From assembly GCF_900258515.1 (NCBI RefSeq), contig NZ_LT984884.1, forward strand, positions 1,922,550-1,986,549: DNA of 64,000 nucleotides. Direction: 5' to 3'. The DNA is from Lentibacillus sp. Marseille-P4043. Lineage in GTDB: Bacteria; Bacillota; Bacilli; Bacillales; Amphibacillaceae. The notes beneath the pieces are model-generated. The model saw nothing but the letters and a program-made list of their open reading frames with translations, did no database searches and was not told the DNA's origin. This document shows positions 16,963-26,920 of this stretch, in pieces. How positions within the stretch are numbered: position 1 is the first letter of the stretch; each line of letters begins with the position of its first letter. Position numbers and translations under genes: made by a program.

Positions 16963-18041
16963 GCGGTATTACTTGGTTCTTAGTTGACGTAATGTTGAAG
17001 GTTGGGGGAGTGTTCGGGGGCTATGTGCTAGCTGCAACGTTCTTGCCACTTGTAACGGTTGGTATGCACCAGGGTCTAATTCCAATTCATCTTGAACTTA
17101 TAAATGGCACTGGTTCAACTACTTTGTTACCGATTTTAGCAATGGCAGGTGCCGGACAAGTAGGGGCGGCAATTGCTATTTATCTAAAAACAAAAGATAA
17201 ACGTTTGCGGAATACAGTTGCCAACGCCTTGCCCGTAGGTATTCTGGGAATCGGGGAACCACTGATTTACGGGGTTGTACTACCTTTAGGACGACCATTT
17301 ATCACAGCATGTTTAGGAGCAGGATTTGGTGGTGCATTTTTATCACTTAGCAGTGTTGGTGCAATTTCCGTTGGGCCGTCTGGTTTAGCGTTAATTCCAC
17401 TAATTGCAGATAACAATTATCTACTTTACATTGCCGGCCTAATTATTTCTTATGCAGGTGGATTCGTTTTAACCTATTTATTTGGATACAAGGAGAAATT
17501 GGTTAATAAACTATACAATGATAGTGAAGCGGAAAATACAGTTGAAACGGTAGAAAACAAAAAAGAAGAAAATGTTGATCTAGTTAATGACAAAACAGTT
17601 TTCAGTCCATTAACTGGAGCACTTGTCCCACTTGAAGCTGTAAATGATGAGGTATTCTCATCTGGATCTATCGGAAAAGGTACTGCCATTATTCCTACTG
17701 ATGGTCAGTTACGCGCACCTGTAGACGGAACTGTAACAACGGTGTTTCCAACTGGCCACGCGATCGGTATCACATCTAAGGAAGGTGTTGAAATCCTCAT
17801 GCACATCGGCCTCGATACTGTGGAATCAGAAGGAAAGTATTTTGATGTGAAAGTCAAAAAGGATGCTGAAGTGGCAAAAGGGGACCTGTTATCAATAATT
17901 GATATCGAAGGCATTGCGGATGCTGGTTATGACCTAACTTCACCATTTGTAATTACGAATTCAGGTGACTTTCAATCTATCGTTTGTACGGAGTCCGAAA
18001 ATATTAAAACAGGTGATTTGCTGCTGACAATAGATCGATAG
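16959..18041 (+). CDS. MurNAc-type PTS second half of EIIC and EIIA
   Basis: A 360-aa product continuing the EIIC domain ([16 protein letters not shown], then [16 protein letters not shown]) and ending in a glucose-type EIIA domain of about 160 residues with the phosphorylatable histidine in [12 protein letters not shown]. It is one frame behind the first half. The ATG overlaps the upstream TGA, and the ribosome binding site is weak. Either the two halves are made separately by translational coupling and assemble, or one base was lost and the gene is damaged. Confidence 0.8.
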   Translation: MSGITWFLVDVMLKVGGVFGGYVLAATFLPLVTVGMHQGLIPIHLELINGTGSTTLLPILAMAGAGQVGAAIAIYLKTKDKRLRNTVANALPVGILGIGEPLIYGVVLPLGRPFITACLGAGFGGAFLSLSSVGAISVGPSGLALIPLIADNNYLLYIAGLIISYAGGFVLTYLFGYKEKLVNKLYNDSEAENTVETVENKKEENVDLVNDKTVFSPLTGALVPLEAVNDEVFSSGSIGKGTAIIPTDGQLRAPVDGTVTTVFPTGHAIGITSKEGVEILMHIGLDTVESEGKYFDVKVKKDAEVAKGDLLSIIDIEGIADAGYDLTSPFVITNSGDFQSIVCTESENIKTGDLLLTIDR

Positions 18042-18077
18042 TTTTGATCTTGTTGTTCTACAAAATCATAAAAAAGG

Positions 18078-18125
18078 AAATCGTATCTTTTGGGTTTTTT
18101 AAACCTGGGATACGATTTTTATTTT
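18078..18125 (+). terminator. Intrinsic terminator of the mur-PTS operon
   Basis: AAATCGTATC pairs with GATACGATTT and is followed by a T-rich tract. A second inner stem, TGGGTTT/AAACC, extends it. Confidence 0.88.
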
Positions 18126-18304
18126 TAAGGGATGGGCACCCAATTTGTGTCCCATAATTTGACTAAAGACTACACGAACATATTTCTACCAATGTAAAAA
18201 TATATTTTTAGATAGGCTGTTTTCGTAAACTTTGTTGCTTTTAATTTCGTAGTTGATATAAAATGCGCAGTAACTTTTATGTGACTTCCTCTCAATCTTT
18301 ACAA

Positions 18305-18600
18305 GATGAGTGGAAATCGCGGCTTGGGGGAAATACTCGCTTTCCGTGGGGAACGCTTCAGCCTCCTCGCGAGCAAAAACCGCTCACTGCGGGGTCTTCA
18401 GACAGTTCCTTTCCCACAGGAGTCTCGCATTCCCCCCAAGCCTAAGTCTGATTTTCTGTCCGTGGGAGAAGAAAACCACTTAATATTAAAATCATTAACG
18501 ACTACTCTCAATCCAGAAAATTCTTATCAGCGGAGACAGAATACGTAGACTCCCGCGGAAAGCGAAGTATTCTGGCGGAGCGTATTCAAGCACTCTGTTA
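18305..18600. repeat. Bacillaceae GC-rich interspersed repeat element
   Basis: A GC-rich block in an AT-rich gap of about 720 bases. Its ends are imperfect inverted repeats: TACTCGCTTTCCGTGGG (18334-18350) and CCCGCGGAAAGCGAAGTA (18552-18569). The inside includes CTCACTGCGGGGTCTTCAGA and CACAGGAGTCTCGCATTC. This text is familiar to me as a high-copy, non-coding repeat scattered through Bacillaceae genomes, often in degenerate form. No open frame with a ribosome binding site is present. Confidence 0.75.
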
Positions 18601-18762
18601 ATTAGAACAATTGAAGTCCTTGTAATATTCACTATTACGCATTATATAGCTTATGTGTCATAAACAACAAATGTTTTCGGTGGGGCGAGTAATCGCAGTC
18701 CCAATCCTTTAGAAAACAGCCTTTAGATAACAAGGAATTTGATAATAAGAGGGTGATTTTTA

Positions 18763-19734
18763 ATGGCCTATGTTATAGGAATTGATGGTGGTGGTACAAA
18801 TACGAGAGCAGTTTTAGCTGATTTAGGTGGTGAAATTTATGCAACGGCTTTTGCTGGATCAACGAATCCGAATACGGTTTCACAAGAGGTTTTAATGAAT
18901 ACATTTTCTCGTATAATGGGTGAATTAGAAAATGAGGCTCCAAGACAGTATGAACAGGTGATAACTATTTTTGCTGGTATATCGGGATCCAGTGGTGAAA
19001 TGGCTAAAGAAAAAATAAAGCAAATTATCCATCATATTGTGTCTGAACGAATCAACGTGATTGTTGAAACAGATGCAATAAACGCCTTATATTCCGGTAC
19101 ATACGGAGAATATGGGATGGTTCAAATAGCAGGAACCGGATCCGTAACTTATGGGGTTAACCAATTTCAGCAACAAGGGCGGGTAGGTGGTTGGGGCTAT
19201 TTAGTTGGTGATGAGGGGAGTGGTTATGCAATTGGTCAGCAAGGGATTGCAGCTTCATTAAAGTCATTCGATGGACGAGGACAAGGAACGGTCTTATTAG
19301 AGATGTTGTATGACTATTTTCAAGTGACCAATTGCGAACAGCTAGTAAGTCATATTTATTCCTCATCAAGTCCTAAAAATGAAATCTCATCGGTAGCAAA
19401 ACTAGTATTTAAGGCGTATAAACAAAAAGATCGTATCGCAGAGGAAATTATAGATGATGCTAGTAAAGATTTGTTGTTAAGTGTAACTACATTATATAAG
19501 AAACTATTTATAAATAATGAACGAGTCAAACTTGTACTTTGTGGTGGTATTTTTTCTGATCCGGATATACTCCCATCCCTAATTAAAAGTGGATTAAAAA
19601 AGCATATCAATATGGTGAATGTTGTGATTCCTACAATTCCTCCTGTTGGCGGGTCGATTATAGCTGCGTATATTGCAGCAGGCGAAAAAATAAGTGAAAA
19701 AACGATACACTGTTTGCAAACCAACTTTAAATAA
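18763..19734 (+). CDS. murK: BadF/BadG-type sugar kinase, probably GlcNAc/MurNAc kinase
   Basis: A 323-aa ATP-dependent kinase of the BadF/BadG/BcrA/BcrD (N-acetylglucosamine kinase) family. The phosphate-binding loop is GIDGGGTNTRAVLAD at residues 5-19; IAGTGSVTYG (near residue 124) and GDEGSGYAIG follow. It would phosphorylate free GlcNAc and/or MurNAc in the cytoplasm. Its place between the MurNAc PTS and an ABC sugar importer fits this: the PTS phosphorylates its own cargo, but sugar brought in by the ABC importer needs a kinase. Ribosome binding site GAGGGTG. Confidence 0.82.
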   Translation: MAYVIGIDGGGTNTRAVLADLGGEIYATAFAGSTNPNTVSQEVLMNTFSRIMGELENEAPRQYEQVITIFAGISGSSGEMAKEKIKQIIHHIVSERINVIVETDAINALYSGTYGEYGMVQIAGTGSVTYGVNQFQQQGRVGGWGYLVGDEGSGYAIGQQGIAASLKSFDGRGQGTVLLEMLYDYFQVTNCEQLVSHIYSSSSPKNEISSVAKLVFKAYKQKDRIAEEIIDDASKDLLLSVTTLYKKLFINNERVKLVLCGGIFSDPDILPSLIKSGLKKHINMVNVVIPTIPPVGGSIIAAYIAAGEKISEKTIHCLQTNFK

Positions 19735-20080
19735 TTAATAGTAAAGAAAAACTATAGAGCGCCACTATATTTATGATTATACATGTATTTATTACTAGTC
19801 ATCATTTGCCTATATTTAAACTAACTACGAGTAACGTTTCCCTAACCAAATCTAGTTTCACATTATCAGGCATGCCCCAAACAACTCCCACATATAGTTT
19901 AAAAAAAAAGAATATTACAAGCCAAAAGCACTATTCATTCCAGTTACCATAAAACCAAAACACCGCAGTATGGGAAAGGAGGTAAACAACATTACCATGA
20001 GGAAATTTTTTTAACATGATCAACAATAAATCGCGTTCATGTGCTTCGTATCTGTTTAAAGAACAAAGGGGGCAACTAAA
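19735..20080. other. Intergenic region before the ABC importer
   Basis: This AT-rich 345-base gap should hold the promoter of the importer operon. I see no clear -35/-10 pair, cre site or RNA fold in it. The AAAGGGGGC ribosome binding site for the next gene is at its right end. Confidence 0.4.
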
Positions 20081-21439
20081 TTGAAGAGATGGAAAGGTCG
20101 TTTCTGGTTTTTGGCTGTGGCTATTCTCCTGCTTGTATTAACGGTTGCGTGTTCATCGGGTGACGACGAGACAAGTGAAGGGGATAAGTCAAGCGATAAT
20201 GGTAGCAGTGAAAATGGCGACGGTGAAATTTCCGGTAATCTTGAAATCCAATATTTTGTCGGCGGCTATGGGGATTCATGGTGGAAGGAAGTTATTGGTG
20301 ATTTTAAAGAGAAGTATCCTGACGTAACAATTACCGAGCATGCTGGTCCAAATATTAACGAAGAAATGCGCTCGCGTTGGGTTTCAGGGGATCCGCCTGA
20401 TGTTGTGTACATTGATGGGGCAGGTTCAAGCGAGACACAAATGGTGGAAGATGGGCAGCTGATGGATCTATCAGACTGGGTAAAAGATGTGAAATTGGAA
20501 GACGGAACACCATTAATGGAGAGTTTTATTGTCGAACCCGCACAATATGATGATGGTAATATCTATAGTTTGCCATTGGTGTTTGATACGTGGGGAACAT
20601 GGTATGATAAAACACTATTTGACGAAAAAGGGTATGAAGTTCCAACCGATTTTGCTAGTTTCATGGACTCGATGGGCGAGATTAAAGATGAGGAAGATAT
20701 CGCACCGTTTGTTACTACTGGACAGTATCCATATTACTTCTTGCGTGGGGTGCTATACCCAGCGTTTAGTGCAGCGGGTGGCGAGGAATTGCTTGCTGCT
20801 GTGATTGATGGAGAAGAAGGTGCTTGGACAAGTGAACCGGTTTTAGAAGTCATGAAAAAGGTAGAGGAGATGCAAAAAGCCGGCTATATTGATCCTGGTT
20901 TTGGTGCAATAAACCATACGCAGTCGCAAATGAATTTCTTGCTTCATGATAATGCATTTATTCCGGTTGGATTCTGGCTGCCGAATGAAATGGAAAAAGA
21001 TACACCAGAGGACTTTAAATATGGCTTCATTCCATCACCAATGCATGATGAGGGTGAACCGGCTGCTATTGTTCCTGATTTACGCCCGCTTGCCATTGCC
21101 AAAGAGGCCGAAAATCCGGAAGCAGCAAAAGCATTTGTCGAGTTCGTTTTCACAAAGGAATATGCAACATTGTTCTCTGAGCATACTGGCGCAATTATGA
21201 ACTTGACAGGTGTCGATCTGTCAACAAACGAAAATGTACCGGAATATTTAATTGATGCCAATGCCATGATAAACGACCCAGAACAGGTACAAATTTATAA
21301 TAAACCACATCCAATGAGTGCAGATTTGGAAACGCCGATTAGCGATTCGCTTGTTTCACTGATGCTTGGCAACATTACTGCGGAAGAATTTGTTCAAGAG
21401 GCTGAAAAAGCAGCGGAAGAATATCAGAATAGTAAATAG
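20081..21439 (+). CDS. Sugar ABC transporter substrate-binding lipoprotein
   Basis: A 452-aa extracytoplasmic lipoprotein. The signal peptide (basic start, hydrophobic core FWFLAVAILLLVLTV) ends in a lipobox VAC with Cys24 as the modified residue. A Ser/Asp/Gly/Glu-rich linker follows, then a type 1 solute-binding domain. It begins with TTG after AAAGGGGGC. It heads a three-gene CUT1 importer. The text resembles binding proteins for N-acetylglucosamine or chito-oligosaccharides, and the mur/murK neighbours support an amino-sugar substrate, but this is an inference. Confidence 0.88.
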   Translation: MKRWKGRFWFLAVAILLLVLTVACSSGDDETSEGDKSSDNGSSENGDGEISGNLEIQYFVGGYGDSWWKEVIGDFKEKYPDVTITEHAGPNINEEMRSRWVSGDPPDVVYIDGAGSSETQMVEDGQLMDLSDWVKDVKLEDGTPLMESFIVEPAQYDDGNIYSLPLVFDTWGTWYDKTLFDEKGYEVPTDFASFMDSMGEIKDEEDIAPFVTTGQYPYYFLRGVLYPAFSAAGGEELLAAVIDGEEGAWTSEPVLEVMKKVEEMQKAGYIDPGFGAINHTQSQMNFLLHDNAFIPVGFWLPNEMEKDTPEDFKYGFIPSPMHDEGEPAAIVPDLRPLAIAKEAENPEAAKAFVEFVFTKEYATLFSEHTGAIMNLTGVDLSTNENVPEYLIDANAMINDPEQVQIYNKPHPMSADLETPISDSLVSLMLGNITAEEFVQEAEKAAEEYQNSK

Positions 21440-21523
21440 AAACATGAATTTAGGAGTAGAAAGGGTTTGGACTCCCCTTTCTATTCCTTCCAATCATCTG
21501 GTTTACACTGGGAGGTGAATCAA

Positions 21524-22417
21524 ATGGTACAGTCAAAAAAGCAAAAGTATCTATTTCTTGCCTTTTGTTTAATCCCGACTTTCATTATGTTTGCTGTTTT
21601 TACCCTTTATCCATTATTTAGTGGATTGTACTATTCCTTTTTTGATTGGTCAGGGTCAGCAGAAAGCAAGGAATTCATCGGTTTGGCTAATTACATAAAA
21701 CTGTTTCAAGATGCGATTATTCCAGACACGATTATGCATGACTATTTCCTTGTGGTGACGAAGGTTATTGGCATTATGATTCTCGCCATGTTTTTTGCTG
21801 TTGCCTTAACACAATTAAAAATAAAAGAAGCACCATTCTATCGGATTATCTTTTTCTTTCCTAATATCATGTCAGTTGTCGTTATTGGTATACTGTGGAC
21901 GTTTATTTATAACCCAAGTATGGGCTTCATCAATTCTGGGTTGGAATTTCTCGGCCTTGAGGAATGGGCTAAACCTTGGCTTGGGAATGAAAAATGGGCA
22001 TTGCCAAGTTTAGTTTTACCTTCGATTTGGGCTGGTATCGGTTTGTTCATGTTAATGCTAATGGGCGGAATAGCGAATGTCTCGAAAAGCTATTATGAAG
22101 CTGCGGAGATTGATGGGGCTAGTGAATGGCAACAATTTTGGAAGGTGACATTGCCACTTGTTTGGCCACAAATAAAAATATCTGTTCTTTATATCGTTAT
22201 TACTACGTTGAATGGTTCCTTTATCATTGTTCAAGTCATGACGGGTGGGGGACCAAATAATGCAACACATGTAATGGGCTCATACCTCTATCAGCAAGCA
22301 TTTAAACAATATAACTTTGGTTATGGAGCAACAATTGGTGTGATGATTTTAATCCTTTCCTTACTAACAGTGTTAATCCTGCAATTCTTCATGCGAAGGG
22401 ATAAAGTAGAATACTAA
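21524..22417 (+). CDS. Sugar ABC transporter permease (MalF-type)
   Basis: A 297-aa inner-membrane protein with six hydrophobic segments and the EAA motif YYEAAEIDGASEWQQFWKVT, which docks on the ATPase. The start is ATG 21524 behind GGGAGGTG; a longer frame from 21467 has no ribosome binding site. It is the first of two permeases of a CUT1 importer. No ATPase gene is present, so a shared MsmX-type ATPase encoded elsewhere is expected. Confidence 0.9.
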   Translation: MVQSKKQKYLFLAFCLIPTFIMFAVFTLYPLFSGLYYSFFDWSGSAESKEFIGLANYIKLFQDAIIPDTIMHDYFLVVTKVIGIMILAMFFAVALTQLKIKEAPFYRIIFFFPNIMSVVVIGILWTFIYNPSMGFINSGLEFLGLEEWAKPWLGNEKWALPSLVLPSIWAGIGLFMLMLMGGIANVSKSYYEAAEIDGASEWQQFWKVTLPLVWPQIKISVLYIVITTLNGSFIIVQVMTGGGPNNATHVMGSYLYQQAFKQYNFGYGATIGVMILILSLLTVLILQFFMRRDKVEY

Positions 22418-22439
22418 CTATAGGAAGGAGGAAATGAAC

Positions 22440-23282
22440 GTGAAGCGAAGTGTTGGCCAAATTCTCGGACGAACAGGGATACGAATTCCCTTGATTTTAT
22501 GGACGATAGCAGTGCTGTATCCGATTTTTTGGATGTTTATCGGTTCGTTTAAATCAAATGCCGAGATTTATAAGAATCCATGGGGTTTTCCAGAGACATG
22601 GAATTTCCAAAACTTTATTGATGCCTGGACCAATTATAATATTGATACGAGCGTGTTTAATAGTTTAATTGTTACTACGGTAGGTTCAATTCTGACATTG
22701 GTACTTGCGATCCCGACTGCTTATGCTATTGAACGATTGAATTTTCGTGGCAGTAAGGTATTGTTTACAATATATGTTTCCGCCATGATGATTCCGATGG
22801 TTTTAGGTTGGATCCCTTTGTTTTTCCTATTGATGGATTTAAATCTACTGGATAATATCTATGGATTGGCAGTCGTTTATGCGGTAAGTCAGCTGCCGTT
22901 CACAATTTTTGTATTAACCAGTTTCATGAGTACGATCCCGAAGTCGTTGGAGGAATCAGCGGCAATGGATGGGATAACACCATATGGGGTTTTGTGGAAA
23001 ATTATTACACCACTCACAATGTCGGGGATTATAACGGTAACCATTATGAATGCGATCCAATTCTGGAATGAGTACTTCATGGCATTAATTTTCTTACAAT
23101 CGGAAGGGAACTATACATTAGCTTTGGCGATTGATTTTATTAGTAATGAAGCACAATATACAAACGCATGGGGGACGTTATTTGCTGGTCTTGTGATTGC
23201 GATCGTTCCGGTTATTATATTGTACGCCATTTTCCAACAGCGGATTGCGAAGGGGATGACAGAAGGGGCAATTAAAGGATGA
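22440..23282 (+). CDS. Sugar ABC transporter permease (MalG-type)
   Basis: A 280-aa inner-membrane protein with six hydrophobic segments and the EAA motif ESAAMDGITPYGVLWKIITP. The start is taken as GTG 22440: the GGAGG at 22427-22431 is too close to the ATG at 22434 but well spaced for this GTG. It is co-transcribed with the preceding permease. Confidence 0.9.
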   Translation: MKRSVGQILGRTGIRIPLILWTIAVLYPIFWMFIGSFKSNAEIYKNPWGFPETWNFQNFIDAWTNYNIDTSVFNSLIVTTVGSILTLVLAIPTAYAIERLNFRGSKVLFTIYVSAMMIPMVLGWIPLFFLLMDLNLLDNIYGLAVVYAVSQLPFTIFVLTSFMSTIPKSLEESAAMDGITPYGVLWKIITPLTMSGIITVTIMNAIQFWNEYFMALIFLQSEGNYTLALAIDFISNEAQYTNAWGTLFAGLVIAIVPVIILYAIFQQRIAKGMTEGAIKG

Positions 23283-23286
23283 TAGA

Positions 23287-23320
23287 AGCGGCAACCGGCT
23301 TTTACGGGTGTCGCTTTTGA
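23287..23320 (+). terminator. Probable terminator of the ABC operon
   Basis: AAGCGGCAACC pairs imperfectly with GGGTGTCGCTT and is followed by TTTT. Two mismatches reduce confidence. Confidence 0.55.
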
Positions 23321-23517
23321 CATTGGAAGAGAAGACGAAAATTTATCAAAATAGGCTTCGATCCTATCCTATACTTTCGGTCAATAACGACTTTAGGACC
23401 TAATTCCTATTTCGAACTTAATCCAAATATCCCCTCCAATATTGGTATTTATATAGTATAATAGCACTATCGTTTTCTTAACATTTGATAAATAGCGAAA
23501 ATGCAAGGGGGAATTTC

Positions 23518-25203
23518 ATGAAATTTTGTAAGCATTGTGGAGGGGAACTTGCTGAACATGCGAAGTTCTGTAAGCATTGCGGTCAGGATCTAACGAATCG
23601 TAGCAAGTCTGATGAAGAAAAGTCAGCAAACAACTTGGAGGATCTTGTGGATAAAGGAAATAGTGAAGAGATTCAGGCTGACGATACGGGGCACAATGAT
23701 GAGAAAACTTCTAACCAAGAAGACCAACCTATTCCTGAAAACAAACAAACCGAGAATGAAATTGAAGGTGGTTTAGGTCAGAAGTCGAAGCCCCCTAAAC
23801 AGCCAAAGCAGCCTGTACAGGGCGGATTAGCTGTCTCTAAAAAAACGGGAAATAGTCAACCGGTTAAAAAGCTATCCAAGCAGGCTAAAATATCGATGGC
23901 AATTGCAGGAGCACTTATTGTTTTATTATTTATTGCCTATCAGGTTGGTGCGTCCATGACATCCAAGGAAAAGGTTATTGAAAAGTTTGAGGATGCCATT
24001 ACGCAAAAGGATGCAGGTACTGTTGCTGGACTGTTGGAAGCCGATGGTAAAATTACGATTAATAAAGAATCGGTGCAGGGTTTTATTGATTATTACGGAG
24101 AAAATCCAAGTGAATTTGCTTATATGATGGATCATTTGCAAGATCAAGTAAAGCAGTATGACAAGAATTCGGATCTGGCCAAGGCGAATGATGATGGTTA
24201 TGATTACGCTGTTAATTTAATTGAAGATGGTAAAAAGTTTCTGGTGTATGACAATTATTCTATTCAGGTAAGCCCAGTATATTTCGAAGTTTATACGAAC
24301 TACAAAGATACGGATATTTTATTAAACGATGAGGTCATTGTAACTTCTGACAAAGACGAGTTTATCCAAGAAGTAGGTCCGTTTCTTCCTGGTACATACA
24401 CATTTACCGCAACATATAAAAATGATTTTGTAGAACTGAGTACGGAAACAGAAAGTATCAACTTTGACCCAGGATATTCGGATCATGTTGACCTTGGTAT
24501 TGAAGGGGAAGAGGTAACATTCAGGAAACCATTTGGCGAGGAGTTGAACAATGTAAAACTTTATATTAATGGTGAAGACACTGGAATCAATATAATGGAA
24601 CAAGATACATTTGGGCCATTGCTCACGGATGGTTCAGTTACAGCGTCATTTGAAGGTGAATTTCCTTGGGGTACAATGAAAACAGATGAAGTACCAATTG
24701 ATTCGTATTATGTTGAAGCCGATTTTGCGGTTAACGATGATGTGAGGCAGGCGATGAAGGATACAATTATTAAGTTTAATCAAGAATTTTTAGCAGCAGC
24801 AACAACTGCTGATAAGAAGAAATTAACCGTAGCTTCAGAAGACCTTGTAAAAGATATTATTGATGACGCTAAAAATGCGAAGGAAAATGAAAAGTATTAT
24901 AAAGGTAAATTTGTAGGGGTTGACTTTAATTCGGATTCCTTTGAGATAACGAATTATGGTGACGGCTGGACGGTAGAAGTAGAAACAGCAACACTTTATG
25001 AACAGGATACTTGGTATGGAGAGGATGAAAAACCAAAACTGGAAGAGGTTTTGGAGCAATATGGCTATGAACTGATTTATGATAAGGACAATGAGCAATG
25101 GAAGGTGGACAATATTGGCTGGGCAGCCTCAATCGATAGCGACAAAAAAGTCGAACATCGTGAGAAGAATCCAAAGGTGTTTACGTCTGCCTGGTTGAAG
25201 TAA
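23518..25203 (+). CDS. Zinc-ribbon membrane protein, YvbJ/TcaA family
   Basis: A 561-aa protein. Residues 3-26 form a zinc ribbon (FCKHCGGELA, FCKHCGQDL). A long acidic, Lys/Pro-rich linker follows, then one membrane segment (ISMAIAGALIVLLFIAYQVG, about residues 123-142). The remaining 420 residues would be outside the cell and resemble the repeated domains and the C-terminal NTF2-like domain of TcaA/YvbJ. TcaA proteins influence glycopeptide resistance and cell-wall stress in staphylococci; the role here is inferred. The start is ATG 23518 behind AAGGGGGA. Transcribed alone. Confidence 0.83.
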   Translation: MKFCKHCGGELAEHAKFCKHCGQDLTNRSKSDEEKSANNLEDLVDKGNSEEIQADDTGHNDEKTSNQEDQPIPENKQTENEIEGGLGQKSKPPKQPKQPVQGGLAVSKKTGNSQPVKKLSKQAKISMAIAGALIVLLFIAYQVGASMTSKEKVIEKFEDAITQKDAGTVAGLLEADGKITINKESVQGFIDYYGENPSEFAYMMDHLQDQVKQYDKNSDLAKANDDGYDYAVNLIEDGKKFLVYDNYSIQVSPVYFEVYTNYKDTDILLNDEVIVTSDKDEFIQEVGPFLPGTYTFTATYKNDFVELSTETESINFDPGYSDHVDLGIEGEEVTFRKPFGEELNNVKLYINGEDTGINIMEQDTFGPLLTDGSVTASFEGEFPWGTMKTDEVPIDSYYVEADFAVNDDVRQAMKDTIIKFNQEFLAAATTADKKKLTVASEDLVKDIIDDAKNAKENEKYYKGKFVGVDFNSDSFEITNYGDGWTVEVETATLYEQDTWYGEDEKPKLEEVLEQYGYELIYDKDNEQWKVDNIGWAASIDSDKKVEHREKNPKVFTSAWLK

Positions 25204-25214
25204 TCTGCTTGCTT

Positions 25215-25249
25215 AAAAGTGCTTGGGTTAGGGCCTAAGCACTTTTTTA
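25215..25249 (+). terminator. Intrinsic terminator
   Basis: AAAAGTGCTT pairs with AAGCACTTTT, with a GGGTTAGGGCCT loop containing further pairing, then T residues. It follows the YvbJ-like gene. Confidence 0.92.
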
Positions 25250-25286
25250 TGCTTTAAAGGGGCATGGAGATTGGAATGCTTAAGCC

Positions 25287-25324
25287 GCCCCCCGTAAAGC
25301 GAGGTATATATACGGGTGCGGGGC
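25287..25324. promoter_or_regulatory. GC-rich inverted repeat upstream of jetA
   Basis: GCCCCCCGTA and TACGGGTGCGGGGC form an imperfect inverted repeat across 14 bases, about 100 bases upstream of the Wadjet operon start. It could be an operator or a leader hairpin. No clear promoter pair was identified next to it. Confidence 0.4.
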
Positions 25325-25423
25325 AGAATGCAGCATATTATCCACATTGAGATTTCCTTCCATAGACAGATCACGTAAGACAAATTAAAATAGAAGAAAG
25401 TCGAAAATTGTAGGTGAGTACAC

Positions 25424-26920
25424 ATGCATGTGCAACCATTTAGAAAAGTTACCGAAGCAAGTTATTTAACGGCAGAAAAGGCTTGGAGTTATCGGGCTAT
25501 TTTGCGTTACTTTTTTATACAGCATGAGCGGATGCGCGAATTTCTTTTTCCTGAAGAAATTTATGCCTATTTAAAGGATTTACAGGGATTTGGTGATTAT
25601 ACAGAAGAACAGTTACATCAAGATTTGGATCAGCTTGTCAAATGGAACAACCTGATTGCCCGGCAAGAAATGGGACGAGCACATACGATAGAAGAGTTTA
25701 AAAAGAAGAAGTTTCGCTATCAATGTACCCCATACACGGTTGAATTTGAACGGATGCTTGTGGAAATGGAAAAAGGTGGCGAGGTCTTTGGTGGGTCACT
25801 GGAAAAGAAAGAGTTCGAACGGTTATATCAAGCACTTGTTGAGGTTGAATCGATTTTGAAAAAAGATTCACTCCCACCTGCTGATGAATGTTCACAGCTG
25901 TGGAATGATGTGTTTACGTATTTTCGGGCGATAACGAAAAACACCTCTGACTATATTGCCCATATTAACAGTGAAGAAGCCGAGGAACGAATGCAAACAG
26001 AATCGTTTTTGGCTTATAAAGATCAATTCACCACCTATTTGCGCGATTTTATTATTGGCCTGAAACAAACAGCGTTAAAAATTCAGCAGCTCTTGGAAAT
26101 TGTGACGTCAGAGCAACTCACACCACTGATTAACCAGGTAATCATCCATCAGCAGCAGGTCCCAAGATTTGAAGACCTTGGTTTGGATGAAAGGGAACAA
26201 GTCGATGAGCAACAACAAAAATGGCAGACGCTGATTACGTGGTTCCTAGGAAATGTGCATGGTGAAAGTGAGTATGAAATGCTAGAATTACGGACAAACG
26301 AGCAAATTCGCCGCATTACAAGAGTTGTCCAGCGTTTGGGTGAGCGTCACCAGTATTTTCGTAGTCGGAAAAAGGATTATTTACATCTGGCAAAATGGTT
26401 TGATTCTTTTGATACTGTAAAGGAAGCGCACGAATTATCAGCGGTTGCATTCGGAGTTTTTCACACACGGCATTTATTTAGCGACCATGTTCCGACCGAT
26501 GATATTTACACGGACATTTGGGACGAACAGCCGATTACACATGAGACAAAGCCACGGATTCGTAATTATCGAGAAAAAACGCGCGCCGGTGCGATTGTTA
26601 GTCAACAACAGAAAAAAGAAGCAGCACGTCAAGAATATTTGCGGGATAAATTGGCAGAGCAAGAGGCATTGGAGAAGTATATGCAGGGTAACGAAATACG
26701 TTTAGATGCACTTCCTGTGATTGAAACCCACGTTCGGAAAATGTTGTTAGGCTGGATTGGCAAGGCGATGGCAAAGAAAGACCATACGTTTAAAACGGAA
26801 CATGGACGGAATGTGAAGGTTTTGGTTGCAAAAGATGAACGAATCCTGTTACATGCAGAAGATGGCGTAATGGAAATGCCTGCTGTAACATTTCAGTTTA
26901 TGGACGAGGTGAACGTATAA
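25424..26920 (+). CDS. jetA: Wadjet subunit JetA, DUF2397
   Basis: A 498-aa protein of the DUF2397 (TIGR02677) family, the kleisin-like subunit of this Wadjet subtype. Family text is visible in the N-terminus (YLTAEKAWSYRAILRYFF) and in the region RRITRVVQRLGERHQYFRSR; the C-terminal part contains the Lys/Arg-rich RTRAGAIVSQQQKKEAAR-type segment. In Wadjet, the kleisin, KITE-like and SMC-like subunits form a condensin-type motor that recognises small circular DNA. The ribosome binding site AGGTGAG precedes ATG 25424. jetB starts on the base after its stop. Confidence 0.88.
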   Translation: MHVQPFRKVTEASYLTAEKAWSYRAILRYFFIQHERMREFLFPEEIYAYLKDLQGFGDYTEEQLHQDLDQLVKWNNLIARQEMGRAHTIEEFKKKKFRYQCTPYTVEFERMLVEMEKGGEVFGGSLEKKEFERLYQALVEVESILKKDSLPPADECSQLWNDVFTYFRAITKNTSDYIAHINSEEAEERMQTESFLAYKDQFTTYLRDFIIGLKQTALKIQQLLEIVTSEQLTPLINQVIIHQQQVPRFEDLGLDEREQVDEQQQKWQTLITWFLGNVHGESEYEMLELRTNEQIRRITRVVQRLGERHQYFRSRKKDYLHLAKWFDSFDTVKEAHELSAVAFGVFHTRHLFSDHVPTDDIYTDIWDEQPITHETKPRIRNYREKTRAGAIVSQQQKKEAARQEYLRDKLAEQEALEKYMQGNEIRLDALPVIETHVRKMLLGWIGKAMAKKDHTFKTEHGRNVKVLVAKDERILLHAEDGVMEMPAVTFQFMDEVNV

